A program made the position numbers and the translations under genes. Shown one piece after another: positions 16,032 to 23,927 of a stretch of DNA of 59,859 nucleotides; the stretch's first letter is position 1, and the number at the start of each line of letters is the position of its first letter. The notes under the pieces were generated by a model. The model did not search any database, had not been told where the DNA came from, and was given only the letters and a program-made list of their open reading frames with translations. Source of the DNA: CALFMR01 sp035550595 (lineage in GTDB: Bacteria; Acidobacteriota; Vicinamibacteria; Vicinamibacterales; SCN-69-37); NCBI GenBank assembly GCA_035550595.1, contig DASZOV010000095.1:1-59859 (forward strand). Direction: 5' to 3'.

Positions 16032-17375
16032 ATGACGCTGCCCAGACGGCCAGACACGATTGATGCACGTCTCGTCCTTCGGACGTACGCGTGGATCGCT
16101 TTTGGATCGGGGTTACTGATCTATGCGTGGCCGGCGGATCTGCTCCCGCACGCAGCGTTCTACGGCGCGACGCCGCAAGGACCGTGGGCGATCACGCGGG
16201 TGGCGGCGGCTCTTGCCGTCGGCATGGGATATGGCGCACGCCGGCTCGCCGCCATTGTCGACCCGGAGAGTCGACGCCGCGCGCTCTTGGCGCTGGCGGC
16301 CAGCCATCTCTGGTTCGGTGCGCTGTTTTTCCTTCAGTGGTACGCCCTGCTCGACGGCGTGTTGTCGTCGCTGGTGGGATGGGGCCCGCTGCTCGTTGGC
16401 GGCATTCTCTGGTACGCGGCGAATGGATCGGACACGACGCGCGTCGTCGTTCATCGGCTCATCGCGCCTGCTGACGCACGCGATCTCCACGCCCCGATGC
16501 GCGCGATCGCCGACTGGCGGCGCGTCAGCGTGCTGCAGTCCGAGTACGAGGCCCAGCTTCAACATGCCGCGCGCCAGGAGGAACGCCGGCGGCTCGCGCG
16601 CGACCTGCACGACGCCGTCAAGCAGCAGTTGTTCGTCATCAGAATGGCCGCGGCGACCGCCGAGGTCCGCTTCGATACCGATGCCGGCGGCGCCAGGGTG
16701 GCGCTGGCACAAGTCCTCACCGCGACGCGCGACGCGATGACGGAAATGACAGCCACGATCGAGCAACTCCAGACGACGCCGATTGAAAATGTCGAGCTGG
16801 CGTCGGCGCTGAAGCAGCAGTGCGATGCGCTCGCCATCCGCACAGGCGCCCGCATCCGCTGCGAAGTCGGCGCGCTGCCGCCGAGCCAGACACTGCCGCT
16901 CGGTGCGCAGTCCGGTCTCTTCCGCTGTGCGCAGGAGGCCCTCGCCAACATTGGCCGGCACGCGCGCGCGACGGAGGTCGACGTGACGCTTGCATCGAAC
17001 ATGCAGCAGATGGCGTTGACGATTCGCGACAACGGCGCGGGCTTCGATCCATTCGCCGTCGTGCGCGGCATGGGCCTGGAGAACATGAAGGCGCGCGCAG
17101 CGGACGCTGGCGGCACGTTCACGATCACGAGTGCGCCGGGGCGCGGCACGACAGTCGAGGTCGCAGTGCCGTATGCGACGAGGTCGTTCGCGCACTACGC
17201 CGCGAGGGCGTCTGTCTGGGTGGCGGTTCTGGGCGCCGCGACCTGGTACGTCGTCCATGCCGGCATCGAGACGCATCCGGTGGTGTTGGGCGGCGCGATC
17301 CTGGCCGGTGTGGCGTCCAGCCGATACATGATGGCGCTCGTACGCCTGCACCGCACGGACAGGATCACGGCATGA
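16032..17375 (+). CDS. Membrane sensor histidine kinase (NarL/DegS-like class)
   Basis: The 447-residue protein has about four N-terminal membrane helices (residues 15-135). A HisKA_3 dimerisation domain follows with RRLARDLHDAVKQQ and phospho-acceptor His193. The HATPase domain has the N-box ALANIGRHARAT and G-box DNGAGFD. Two further hydrophobic helices lie at the C-terminus (about 390-435), which is unusual. I used the ATG at 16032; a TTG at 16023 is possible. The stop overlaps the response-regulator start by 4 bp (ATGA), so the pair is translationally coupled. The signal is unknown, and the absence of a large periplasmic domain suggests sensing within the membrane. Confidence 0.9.
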   Translation: MTLPRRPDTIDARLVLRTYAWIAFGSGLLIYAWPADLLPHAAFYGATPQGPWAITRVAAALAVGMGYGARRLAAIVDPESRRRALLALAASHLWFGALFFLQWYALLDGVLSSLVGWGPLLVGGILWYAANGSDTTRVVVHRLIAPADARDLHAPMRAIADWRRVSVLQSEYEAQLQHAARQEERRRLARDLHDAVKQQLFVIRMAAATAEVRFDTDAGGARVALAQVLTATRDAMTEMTATIEQLQTTPIENVELASALKQQCDALAIRTGARIRCEVGALPPSQTLPLGAQSGLFRCAQEALANIGRHARATEVDVTLASNMQQMALTIRDNGAGFDPFAVVRGMGLENMKARAADAGGTFTITSAPGRGTTVEVAVPYATRSFAHYAARASVWVAVLGAATWYVVHAGIETHPVVLGGAILAGVASSRYMMALVRLHRTDRITA

Positions 17376-18046
17376 GCATCACCATCGCGCTCGTCGACGA
17401 TCACCGCGTGGTCTCGCACAGCCTCCAGGCCTATCTCGAGTCCTTCCCCGATCTACGGGTCATCGGCATCGCCGCGAGTGGCGAAGAACTGCTCGAACAT
17501 CTCGACGAGTGGAAGCCGCAGGTGGTGCTGCAGGACTTGCTGATCCCGGGCGGACTCAGCGGCATCGAGACGACCGAACGCGTGCTCGCCCGTGCGCCCG
17601 CGACGCGCGTCATCGCGCTGACCGCGTCCATCGACGAAGCACGACTGATGGGCACGCTGCGAGTCGGCGCAGCCGGCTACGTGCGCAAAGATGCCGAGCC
17701 CGAGACGCTGCTCGCTGCGGTGCGCGCCGTTGCTCGCGGCAAGACGTTCGTCGATCCGGCCGCCGCTCGGCAATTGGCGAATGCGCATGGACGCGACGCG
17801 CTGACGACGCGGGAATCCGAGGTCTTGCGACACGTGGCACTCGGCGACTCGAACCGGACCATCGCGGCCGCATTCGACATCACCGAGGAAACCGTCAAGA
17901 CGCACGTCGCCCATCTGCTCTCGAAGCTCGGCGTCGAGAACCGCGGCCAAGCCACGGCCGAAGCGCTGCGGCGCGGGTTGATCGCCGTCGAAGATCTGAT
18001 GCCTTCTGCAGAAGTCGGAAGTTCGAAGCCAGAAGCCGGAAATTGA
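17372..18046 (+). CDS. NarL/FixJ-type response regulator
   Basis: The 224-residue regulator has a receiver domain with Asp55 in VVLQDLLIPGG and the conserved Lys in AAGYVRKDAE. The LuxR-type helix-turn-helix (about 140-205) contains LTTRESEVLRHVALGDSNRT and ETVKTHVAHLLSKLGVENR. It is the partner of the overlapping histidine kinase. The last 14 or so residues (MPSAEVGSSKPEAGN) are encoded by a copy of the dispersed repeat family A, so the natural C-terminus has been extended or replaced by repeat DNA. The DNA-binding domain ends before this tail and should be intact. Confidence 0.92.
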   Translation: MSITIALVDDHRVVSHSLQAYLESFPDLRVIGIAASGEELLEHLDEWKPQVVLQDLLIPGGLSGIETTERVLARAPATRVIALTASIDEARLMGTLRVGAAGYVRKDAEPETLLAAVRAVARGKTFVDPAAARQLANAHGRDALTTRESEVLRHVALGDSNRTIAAAFDITEETVKTHVAHLLSKLGVENRGQATAEALRRGLIAVEDLMPSAEVGSSKPEAGN

Positions 18047-18052
18047 CGCGCC
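18003..18052 (+). repeat. Dispersed repeat family A, copy 4 (inside the regulator 3' end)
   Basis: The stretch TTCTGCAGAAGTCGGAAGTT and on through CGAAGCCAGAAGCCGG to TTGACGCGCC matches the left part of family A copies 5 and 6. It encodes the regulator's C-terminal tail and stop codon. The hairpin half is degraded here. Confidence 0.75.
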
Positions 18053-18162
18053 GCTCATCGATGGCGCGAGCAACGCCGTCGTCGACGCGTTGCGGCTCCG
18101 CATGTGGCCCGACGCCCTCGACGGCGCTGCTGATGCCCGGACGTTCGGCGTAGGATGACACC

Positions 18163-18507
18163 ATGGGTCCGTGGCCCAGATTGACGGTCCATCAGCAGCG
18201 GCGGGTGATCCGGCTGCGCCGGATCGGTGCGTCCTTACTGGCGGCCTGCATCGCTCTCGCGATGATCGTCTACCGTGTCGGTCTCGCGCATCGCGCGCCG
18301 ACCGCCGCGGAGCTCTTGCCCGGCACGGCCGCGGTCATCGAGCGCCAGCGGGGCATCCTCTTCGGGCGCTCAGGCGCCGCCATGTTCGAACTGTTCGAGA
18401 CGCTCCAGGAGCCGGAGGGCCAGGCGGGCATCCTGGTTCTCGTCGGGATCATCGCCGCTGCCGCGTGCTATCAGGTCGCGCACAAGATCGAAATCGGAGA
18501 GGACTGA
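18163..18507 (+). CDS. Small two-helix membrane protein of unknown function
   Basis: The 114-residue protein has a basic N-terminus (RVIRLRRIG), one hydrophobic helix at about 22-40 (GASLLAACIALAMIVYRVGL) and another at about 88-104 (AGILVLVGIIAAAACYQVAH). A polar segment with ELLPGTAAVIERQ lies between them. I recognise no family. It follows the two-component genes on the same strand after 116 bp and is followed by a repeat element. The hydrophobic pattern and the matched distribution of charged residues support a real gene. Confidence 0.6.
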   Translation: MGPWPRLTVHQQRRVIRLRRIGASLLAACIALAMIVYRVGLAHRAPTAAELLPGTAAVIERQRGILFGRSGAAMFELFETLQEPEGQAGILVLVGIIAAAACYQVAHKIEIGED

Positions 18508-18549
18508 AGGGGCGCGTCCATCCGCCATTGCGTCGACGCGCGGATCAAG

Positions 18550-18620
18550 TCAGAAGTTCGAAGCCAGAAGCCAGAAGTTGAGGAGGCGCCTTCGGCGCAT
18601 CTTGCTTCGAATTGCTCTCT
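18550..18620 (+). repeat. Dispersed repeat family A, copy 5
   Basis: The sequence CAGAAGTTCGAAGCCAGAAG and on to CCAGAAGTTGAGGAGGCGCC, then TTCGGCGCATCTTG, gives a GCGCC-TTC-GGCGC hairpin. It lies between the small membrane protein and the convergent SDR gene and is oriented with the former. Confidence 0.8.
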
Positions 18621-18653
18621 TGTGACGCGGACGGCCGTGGGCAGGCGCTCTGC

Positions 18654-19448
18654 TCAGCCGATGGCGCGGACGACGCCGCCGTCGACGCGAAGCGCGGCGC
18701 CAGTCGTGGCTGACGCGCGGGCGCTGCAGACGTAGACGATCATCGACGCCACTTCGTCGGGCGAGCTGAAGCGCTGGATGACCGACGAGGGACGCGCGGT
18801 CTGGAAGAACTCGCGTTCGACGACCGCGGTGTCGACACCGCGCGACACGGCCAGGCGCGTCACGAACTCGCCGACGCCTTCCGACGAGGTCGGGCCGGGC
18901 AGCACGCTGTTGACGGTCACGCCAGTCCCGGCGAACGTCTCGGCCAGGCCGCGCGCGATGGCGAGCTGCGCGGTCTTGGTCATGCCGTAGTGAATCATCT
19001 CGGTTGGAATCTGCAGCGCCGACTCGCTCGAGATGAAGACGATGCGCCCCCAGTTGCGACCGCGCATGCCGCGCGCGTAGTGTCGCGACAACCGCACGCC
19101 GCTGAGCACGTTCGTCTCGAAGAACTGCATCCACTCCTCGTCGGGGATGTCCTCGAATGGCTTGGGATCGAAGATGCCGACGTTGTTGACGAGGATGTCC
19201 ACGTCCGGAAACCGCGCGATGACCGCGGCGCAACCGGTCGCCGTACCGAGATCGGCGGCCACGCCGTCGACCTTCGCATGCGGATGTTCGCGTCGAATCG
19301 CCTCGACGGCCGCGTCGACGCGCGCCGGCGTTCGGCCATTGACGATGACGTGGGCGCCTTCGGTAGCGAGTCCCTTTGCCGCAGCGAGACCGATGCCGGC
19401 CGTCGATCCACTGATGAACGCGCGCTTGCCTGCGATGCCGAGATCCAT
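18654..19448 (-). CDS. Short-chain dehydrogenase/reductase
   Basis: The 264-residue classical SDR has the cofactor motif GSTAGIG (about 14-20), the NNVG motif (VDILVNNVGIF), a catalytic Ser (FISSESALQ) and YGMTK as the Tyr-Lys pair. NGRTPAR after the second strand favours NADP(H). Substrate unknown. The ATG gives a start flush with the Rossmann fold. Confidence 0.9.
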   Translation of the reverse strand: MDLGIAGKRAFISGSTAGIGLAAAKGLATEGAHVIVNGRTPARVDAAVEAIRREHPHAKVDGVAADLGTATGCAAVIARFPDVDILVNNVGIFDPKPFEDIPDEEWMQFFETNVLSGVRLSRHYARGMRGRNWGRIVFISSESALQIPTEMIHYGMTKTAQLAIARGLAETFAGTGVTVNSVLPGPTSSEGVGEFVTRLAVSRGVDTAVVEREFFQTARPSSVIQRFSSPDEVASMIVYVCSARASATTGAALRVDGGVVRAIG

Positions 19449-19506
19449 GAGTGCAGATTATGACAAGTCGTTCACGCCGATGGGCGGACGCGGAAGACGG
19501 GCAGAT

Positions 19507-19791
19507 CTAACGAGCGATAGGGCGCCGCGCCTGGTGATAGACGCGCACGATCAGCAGTTCGCCTGTTCGACGTTGGTAGTAGATGCGGAACGGCGGCACG
19601 GGCCAGCTTCGGACAGTCGCGCCCGAACGCAGGCGCGACACCGGCCCCTCGAAGGATTCGTCCGCCAGACGCGCAACGCACTCCGAGATCCGCTCATCCA
19701 AATTGGCAGCGGCTGACGGACTGCGCTCGTTGAGATAGGTGATCGCCTCGACGATGTCGGCGACGGCGTCTTCGGTGTAGCAGACGGTCAA
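19507..19791 (-). CDS. RelE/ParE-family toxin
   Basis: The 94-residue protein has the ParE/RelE pattern: YTEDAVADIVEAITYLNERS at the start, an Arg-containing core (VRSWPVPPFRIYYQRR), and VRVYHQARRP at the C-terminus. Members inhibit gyrase or cut ribosome-bound mRNA; the sequence alone does not choose. It overlaps the upstream antitoxin gene by 4 bp, the usual order of antitoxin first. Confidence 0.85.
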   Translation of the reverse strand: MTVCYTEDAVADIVEAITYLNERSPSAAANLDERISECVARLADESFEGPVSRLRSGATVRSWPVPPFRIYYQRRTGELLIVRVYHQARRPIAR

Positions 19792-20015
19792 TGCCGGAGC
19801 GCGGCTTCGATGATCTGGCGCGCGCGCGCGGCATCGACCACGCGGCCCTGGCGGTAAGACTCCAGTGCGGCCTCGATTCCCGCGTCCTCGTCAAGCGACA
19901 GTAACGGAGCCTCGTCGTCAACCGCCTCGACGACGTACCGGCCGGCCGGCAGCTCGCGAAGTTCGGATGGAACGTCCTTGCCGTTCCATGTCACAACTCG
20001 AGGGGTTCGTGCCAT
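19788..20015 (-). CDS. Antitoxin partner of the ParE-like toxin
   Basis: The 75-residue acidic protein begins MARTPRVVTWNGKDVPSELR and ends with DAARARQIIEAALRH, whose helix likely wraps the toxin. I do not recognise a named antitoxin DNA-binding domain. The call rests on size, charge and the 4-bp overlap with a clear RelE/ParE toxin. It may autoregulate the operon. Confidence 0.75.
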   Translation of the reverse strand: MARTPRVVTWNGKDVPSELRELPAGRYVVEAVDDEAPLLSLDEDAGIEAALESYRQGRVVDAARARQIIEAALRH

Positions 20016-20126
20016 ACCGCCATTGTAGCGCCGCAGCCAAGCTCACCACGTTCGCGATCTTCGCGCCTTCGCGTGAGGCCTCTCTGTCCTCCCCTGTCAC
20101 ACGTGCTCGGATAGACTGGCTCGGCG

Positions 20127-20930
20127 ATGGCCGTGGCCGAGGCGCAATCGACGACGCGTCCGCCGCTCAAGTGGGCGGGGGGGAAGCGGTGGCAGGTGCC
20201 GCATCTGCGGACGCTCTGGGCGAAGCACGCGCACCGGCGGCTGGTCGAGCCGTTCTGTGGCGGGCTCGCCGTCGCGCTCGGCCTCGTGCCGGATCGCGCG
20301 CTGCTCAACGACGCGAATCCGCACCTCGTCAACTTTTATCGCTGGCTCCAGCGCGGGCTCGAGACCGACCTCGTCATGAAAAATGACGAGCGGCAGTTCT
20401 ATCGGCATCGCGATCGTTTCAACGAGCTGCTGCGAGACGGCGGAGGCGAGACGGCCGAAGCAGCCGCCCTCTTCTACTACTTGAATCGGACGGGCTACAA
20501 CGGGCTCTGCCGGTTCAACAGCAAGGGTGTGTTCAACGTCCCATTCGGCCGGTACGCGCGGATTGGCTACGCGTCGAACAAAGACTTCGCGGCCTACCGC
20601 GACGCCTTCGCGAACTGGGAATTCAGAACAGGCGACGTTGAAGACGTGCCGCTCGAACGCGCGGACTTCGTCTATGCCGACCCGCCGTATGACGTCGACT
20701 TCACGCACTACGCGAAGGGCGGCTTCTCCTGGGAGGACCAGGAGCGCACGGCCAGGTGGCTGGCGAAACACCGCGGCCCGGTCGTACTCGTGAACCAGGC
20801 CACGCCGCGAGTCGAAACGCTCTATCGCTCGCTCGGCTACGACGTGGACTTCCTCGACGCGCCGCGCCGCATCAGTTGCACGGGCGACCGGACGCCGGCG
20901 CGCGAGATCATCGGGACGCGGCACCTGTGA
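20127..20930 (+). CDS. DNA adenine-N6 methyltransferase (Dam/D12 class)
   Basis: The 267-residue enzyme has the D12-class order. LKWAGGKRWQ at the N-terminus and VEPFCGGLAVALGL (SAM-binding motif I) are followed by a target-recognition region with NRTGYNGLCRFNSKGVFNVP and then the catalytic motif ADPPYDVDF. This is the Dam/DpnIIA-like layout, so GATC is a plausible target but not proven. The stop codon overlaps the GTG of the next gene by 4 bp, and that product looks like a nuclease. The two probably form a small type II restriction-modification unit. Confidence 0.92.
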   Translation: MAVAEAQSTTRPPLKWAGGKRWQVPHLRTLWAKHAHRRLVEPFCGGLAVALGLVPDRALLNDANPHLVNFYRWLQRGLETDLVMKNDERQFYRHRDRFNELLRDGGGETAEAAALFYYLNRTGYNGLCRFNSKGVFNVPFGRYARIGYASNKDFAAYRDAFANWEFRTGDVEDVPLERADFVYADPPYDVDFTHYAKGGFSWEDQERTARWLAKHRGPVVLVNQATPRVETLYRSLGYDVDFLDAPRRISCTGDRTPAREIIGTRHL

Positions 20931-21343
20931 TTGCGCGGAACACGAACACGGGCGCCGTCCTCGAGGCGATGATCCTGCCGACGCTCGCGCGCGGCGGCTA
21001 CACGTGCGAGCAGCAAGTGATCGTCGGCACGCGCTGCGGCGGCGGCGTGCACAAGGTGGACGCCGTGGCCACGCGCGACGGACGCCGCGTCCTCGTGTCG
21101 CTGAAGTGGCAGCAGACCGGCGGCACGGCCGAACAGAAAGTGCCGTTCGAAGTCATGTGCCTCGCCGATGCGGTCCGCGCCGGACACGCCGACCGCGCCT
21201 ATCTCGTCCTCGGCGGCGACGGCTGGAAGCTGCGCGATTACTACACGTCGGGCGCGCTCGCCGATCACCTCACGCACGCCGCGCTCGTCCAGGTCGTCAC
21301 GCTCGAAGCCTTCGTGCGGCTCGCGAACAACGGACAGCTCTAA
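20927..21343 (+). CDS. Compact PD-(D/E)XK nuclease, probable restriction endonuclease
   Basis: The 138-residue protein uses a GTG start within GTGA, which overlaps the methylase stop. It contains EAMILPTLARGGYTCEQQVI, then GGVHKVDAVATRDGRRVLVS and LKWQQTGG. These fit the Asp...(S/E)xK core of PD-(D/E)XK nucleases: Asp in HKVDAV, Lys in SLKWQQ. A predicted core helix follows (VPFEVMCLADAVRAG). It is shorter than DpnII or MboI and lacks an obvious separate DNA-recognition domain. Its stop codon TAA is the first three bases of a dispersed repeat. The restriction role is inferred from coupling to the methylase. Confidence 0.75.
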   Translation: MIARNTNTGAVLEAMILPTLARGGYTCEQQVIVGTRCGGGVHKVDAVATRDGRRVLVSLKWQQTGGTAEQKVPFEVMCLADAVRAGHADRAYLVLGGDGWKLRDYYTSGALADHLTHAALVQVVTLEAFVRLANNGQL

Positions 21344-21424
21344 GAGTGCATTGCAAAACTTCGAAGTTCGAAGTTGACGAGGCGCCTGACGGCGCGTCGT
21401 GAGTTTTGAAACACGCTTTAAGCG
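21341..21424 (+). repeat. Dispersed repeat family A, copy 2 (best preserved)
   Basis: The copy starts TAAGAGTGCATTGCAAAAC, has TTCGAAGTTCGAAGTTG, then a near-perfect 10-bp hairpin ACGAGGCGCC-TGAC-GGCGCGTCGT with one mismatch, and ends GAGTTTTGAAACACGCTTTA. It matches the reverse complement of 489-582 over its whole length. It provides the nuclease stop codon and lies between convergent genes. Confidence 0.9.
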
Positions 21425-21429
21425 TCCCC

Positions 21430-23160
21430 CTACCCGAACGTGAACGCATACGCCGCGACGCCGGCGTCAAGGAACTCGATCTCGACCGTGTGTGGCGTCG
21501 ACGTGTCGCCAGCGAGGCGGACGAGCTGATACAGCCGCTCGTCGGTGACCGTGCCGCGGCCGGAGGCGTCGACGTCCGTTCCATGATTCGCGCCCGGCTC
21601 GGCGCCGTCGATGCGGACGACGAAGCGGATGGGCTTACCGGACGTCATGGGGCCGAGCACGAGGTGCAGGTCGCGGCCGCGGAAACGATAGACGATGCGT
21701 CCGCCCGGACGATCGAGGACGGACCGTTCGTCGTGAATCGTCCACTGTCCGGCGAGCGCCCAGTGATCGGCCGCGAGCGTGTCGGGCGCGCGGTAGTCGT
21801 GCGGTTTGTCGTAGACGGCCGGTCCGGAGTCGAAGTTCGTGCCGCGCGCGTAGCCGACGTACGTCTCGGGCGACTGCTGCGGCGCGTTCGACGCCGCCGC
21901 GTCCACGCCCGTCCCATCGTCGTTGACGTAGCCGCCCGGCAGGTTGCGTTGACCGGCTTCGGTGAGCAGACGACGGATGATGTCTTCGGCCTCCGCGTAG
22001 CCGCCTTCGCCGAAGTGATGCGCGCGGATGCGGCCTTGCGCGTCGACGAAGTAATCCGCCGGCCAGTACTCGTTGTTGAACGCCTGCCAGATCGCGTAGT
22101 TGCTGTCGAGCGCAACGGGATAGTTGACGCCGAGGTCGGCCGCTGCGCGGCGCACGTTCGCCTCGTCCTTCTCGAAGGCGAACTCCGGCGTGTGGACACC
22201 GATGACGACAAGGCCGTGATCTTTGTACTTTTCCGCCCAGCCGCGAACGTACGGCAGCGTGCGTAGACAGTTGATGCAGGAGTACGTCCAGAAGTCGACG
22301 AGCACGACGCGGCCACGAAGCGACTCGCGCGAGAGCGGCGCGGTGTTCAGCCATCCGGTCGCGCCGTCGAGCGGCGGCATCTCGCCTTCCACGGCCAGGG
22401 CCTCGCCGGCGGTTGGCACCTTGGTCGACGCGGCCCGCGGCCGCACGGCATCGACGAGGCGCTGCTCGATCCGGCTCGTGCTCGCGAGCGACACGCGCGT
22501 CAGAAAGCCCGTGTCCGCGCCGAGCGCGATCGCAACGACGCTGGTGAGGATGAGCACACCGAGCGCGCGCCGGATCCATTCGCCGACGCCGAGCGATCGG
22601 CGCATGAGGACGAAGACACGGCGGCCGACGAAGAGCGCCAGCGCGAGCGACGTCGCGGCACCGGCGGCGAACATGAAGAGCAACACGGTCGTGCGCGCAC
22701 TCGCGCCCTGGAGCGCGGCGCCCGTCAGGAGCAAGCCGAGGATCGGACCGGCGCACGGCGCCCACAAGAGACCGGTCGCCACGCCCAGGCCCATCGCGCC
22801 AACGATCGAATCGCGATCGTTCGACGATCCGGCCTGACTCCAGCGGCTTCCAAGCGCGACGATCGGCTGCGTCCAGCGCGCGGCCAGCTCCGGCCAGATC
22901 AGCGTGACGGCGAAGATCGCGAGCAGGACCAGCGCCGCGGTTCGGCCGTATTGGTTCGCGCGCACGGCCCAGCCGCCGCCGATTGCGGCGAGCGTGGCCA
23001 CGGCCGCGAACGTGACGGCCATGCCGATGAGCATCGGCAGTCCGTTGCGACGAAAGGGACGATCGACGCGCGCGAATGCGAACGGCAGAACGGGCAGGAT
23101 GCAGGGACTGACGATCGTCAGTACCCCGCCGAAATACGCCAGGACCAGCAGCAGCGTCAT
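21430..23160 (-). CDS. DipZ-like thiol-disulfide protein (CcdA membrane domain + thioredoxin + C-terminal beta domain)
   Basis: The 576-residue protein joins three parts. Residues 1-230 form a CcdA/DsbD-beta-like membrane domain with Cys pairs in VSPCILPV and WAPCAGPI. Residues about 265-410 are a TlpA-like thioredoxin fold with active site CINC (Cys295, Cys298) in WTYSCINCLRTLPY. The C-terminal 150 residues are a beta-rich domain (YVGYARGTNFDSG, HLVLGP). This is the layout of mycobacterial DipZ. It should carry electrons across the membrane to periplasmic thiols. The start chosen is the ATG at 23160; it lies in the end of a family B repeat. The adjacent upstream gene encodes an exported MsrB, a plausible electron acceptor. 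Confidence 0.9.
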   Translation of the reverse strand: MTLLLVLAYFGGVLTIVSPCILPVLPFAFARVDRPFRRNGLPMLIGMAVTFAAVATLAAIGGGWAVRANQYGRTAALVLLAIFAVTLIWPELAARWTQPIVALGSRWSQAGSSNDRDSIVGAMGLGVATGLLWAPCAGPILGLLLTGAALQGASARTTVLLFMFAAGAATSLALALFVGRRVFVLMRRSLGVGEWIRRALGVLILTSVVAIALGADTGFLTRVSLASTSRIEQRLVDAVRPRAASTKVPTAGEALAVEGEMPPLDGATGWLNTAPLSRESLRGRVVLVDFWTYSCINCLRTLPYVRGWAEKYKDHGLVVIGVHTPEFAFEKDEANVRRAAADLGVNYPVALDSNYAIWQAFNNEYWPADYFVDAQGRIRAHHFGEGGYAEAEDIIRRLLTEAGQRNLPGGYVNDDGTGVDAAASNAPQQSPETYVGYARGTNFDSGPAVYDKPHDYRAPDTLAADHWALAGQWTIHDERSVLDRPGGRIVYRFRGRDLHLVLGPMTSGKPIRFVVRIDGAEPGANHGTDVDASGRGTVTDERLYQLVRLAGDTSTPHTVEIEFLDAGVAAYAFTFG

Positions 23161-23260
23161 CTTCTTTGCAAGGCGCTGGGGCCCCACCCCCAGCGCTACG
23201 GCGCTTCGCCGCCCTCGCTCCGCTCGAGGGCTCGCGGTGTCATCTTCTTTAGTTCTGCCC
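23156..23260 (-). repeat. Dispersed repeat family B, copy 3
   Basis: The plus strand reads GTCATCTTCTTTGCA, then GCGCTGGGG / CCCCAGCGC around the CCCCAC loop, then CCCTCG / CGAGGG, then GGTGTCATCTTCTTTAGTTC. It lies between msrB and the DipZ-like gene and overlaps the DipZ start codon. Confidence 0.85.
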
Positions 23261-23281
23261 CGTGATCCCTGATCCCTTCCC

Positions 23282-23848
23282 TCAGGCCCTCGGCACGAAG
23301 TGCATCGCCGCGGAGTTCATGCAGTAACGCAGGCCGGTCGGTTTGGGGCCGTCGGGAAAGACGTGACCGAGGTGCGCGTCGCAGCGCCGGCACGAAATCG
23401 CCGTACGTTCCATGCCGAACGAAAGATCCACGGTTTCGACGACGTTCTCTTTGGCCAGTGGCTGCCAGAAGCTGGGCCACCCCGTGCCGGAGTGGAACTT
23501 CGTATCCGACGTGTAGAGCGCCGTCCCGCAGCAGATGCAGCGGTAGAGCCCTTTCTTCTCGTTGTTCCAGTACTCGCCGGTGAACGCAACTTCCGTATCA
23601 GCGTGGCGGGTCACCTGATACGACAACGGCGACAACTGCGCGCGCCACTCGGCATCGGTCTTGACGAGCTTCGGCACGCGTTCCGACTTGCCGCGCACAC
23701 CCGCGTCGCTGAAATCGATGATCGTGACGAGCGCCGGAGCGGCGCCGACCGGACGCGCGCGAAACACGGCCGCAGCCGCGACGAGGGCCGACCCGCCGGC
23801 CACGAGAAACGTACGGCGATCGACGGCAGATGATGAACGGCGAACCAT
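23282..23848 (-). CDS. msrB: Peptide-methionine (R)-S-oxide reductase, Tat-exported
   Basis: The 188-residue enzyme repairs Met-R-sulfoxide in proteins. All MsrB landmarks are present: zinc Cys104/107 (YRCICCG) and Cys153/156 (CRRCDAHLGHVF), FHSGTGWPSF, and catalytic Cys176 in LRYCMNS. The first 36 residues are a twin-arginine signal (DRRTFLVAGGSALVAAAAVF), so it works in the periplasm. The start at 23848 follows GAGGAGG. It lies upstream of the DipZ-like gene on the same strand, with a family B repeat between, suggesting a periplasmic oxidative-repair pair. Confidence 0.95.
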   Translation of the reverse strand: MVRRSSSAVDRRTFLVAGGSALVAAAAVFRARPVGAAPALVTIIDFSDAGVRGKSERVPKLVKTDAEWRAQLSPLSYQVTRHADTEVAFTGEYWNNEKKGLYRCICCGTALYTSDTKFHSGTGWPSFWQPLAKENVVETVDLSFGMERTAISCRRCDAHLGHVFPDGPKPTGLRYCMNSAAMHFVPRA

Positions 23849-23927
23849 GGCTGTTCCCTCCTCGCTGACGAGGCCAGACAATGTTCGGGCGGGCGCTTTG
23901 TTGATCATACGTCGACTGCGCGACGGG

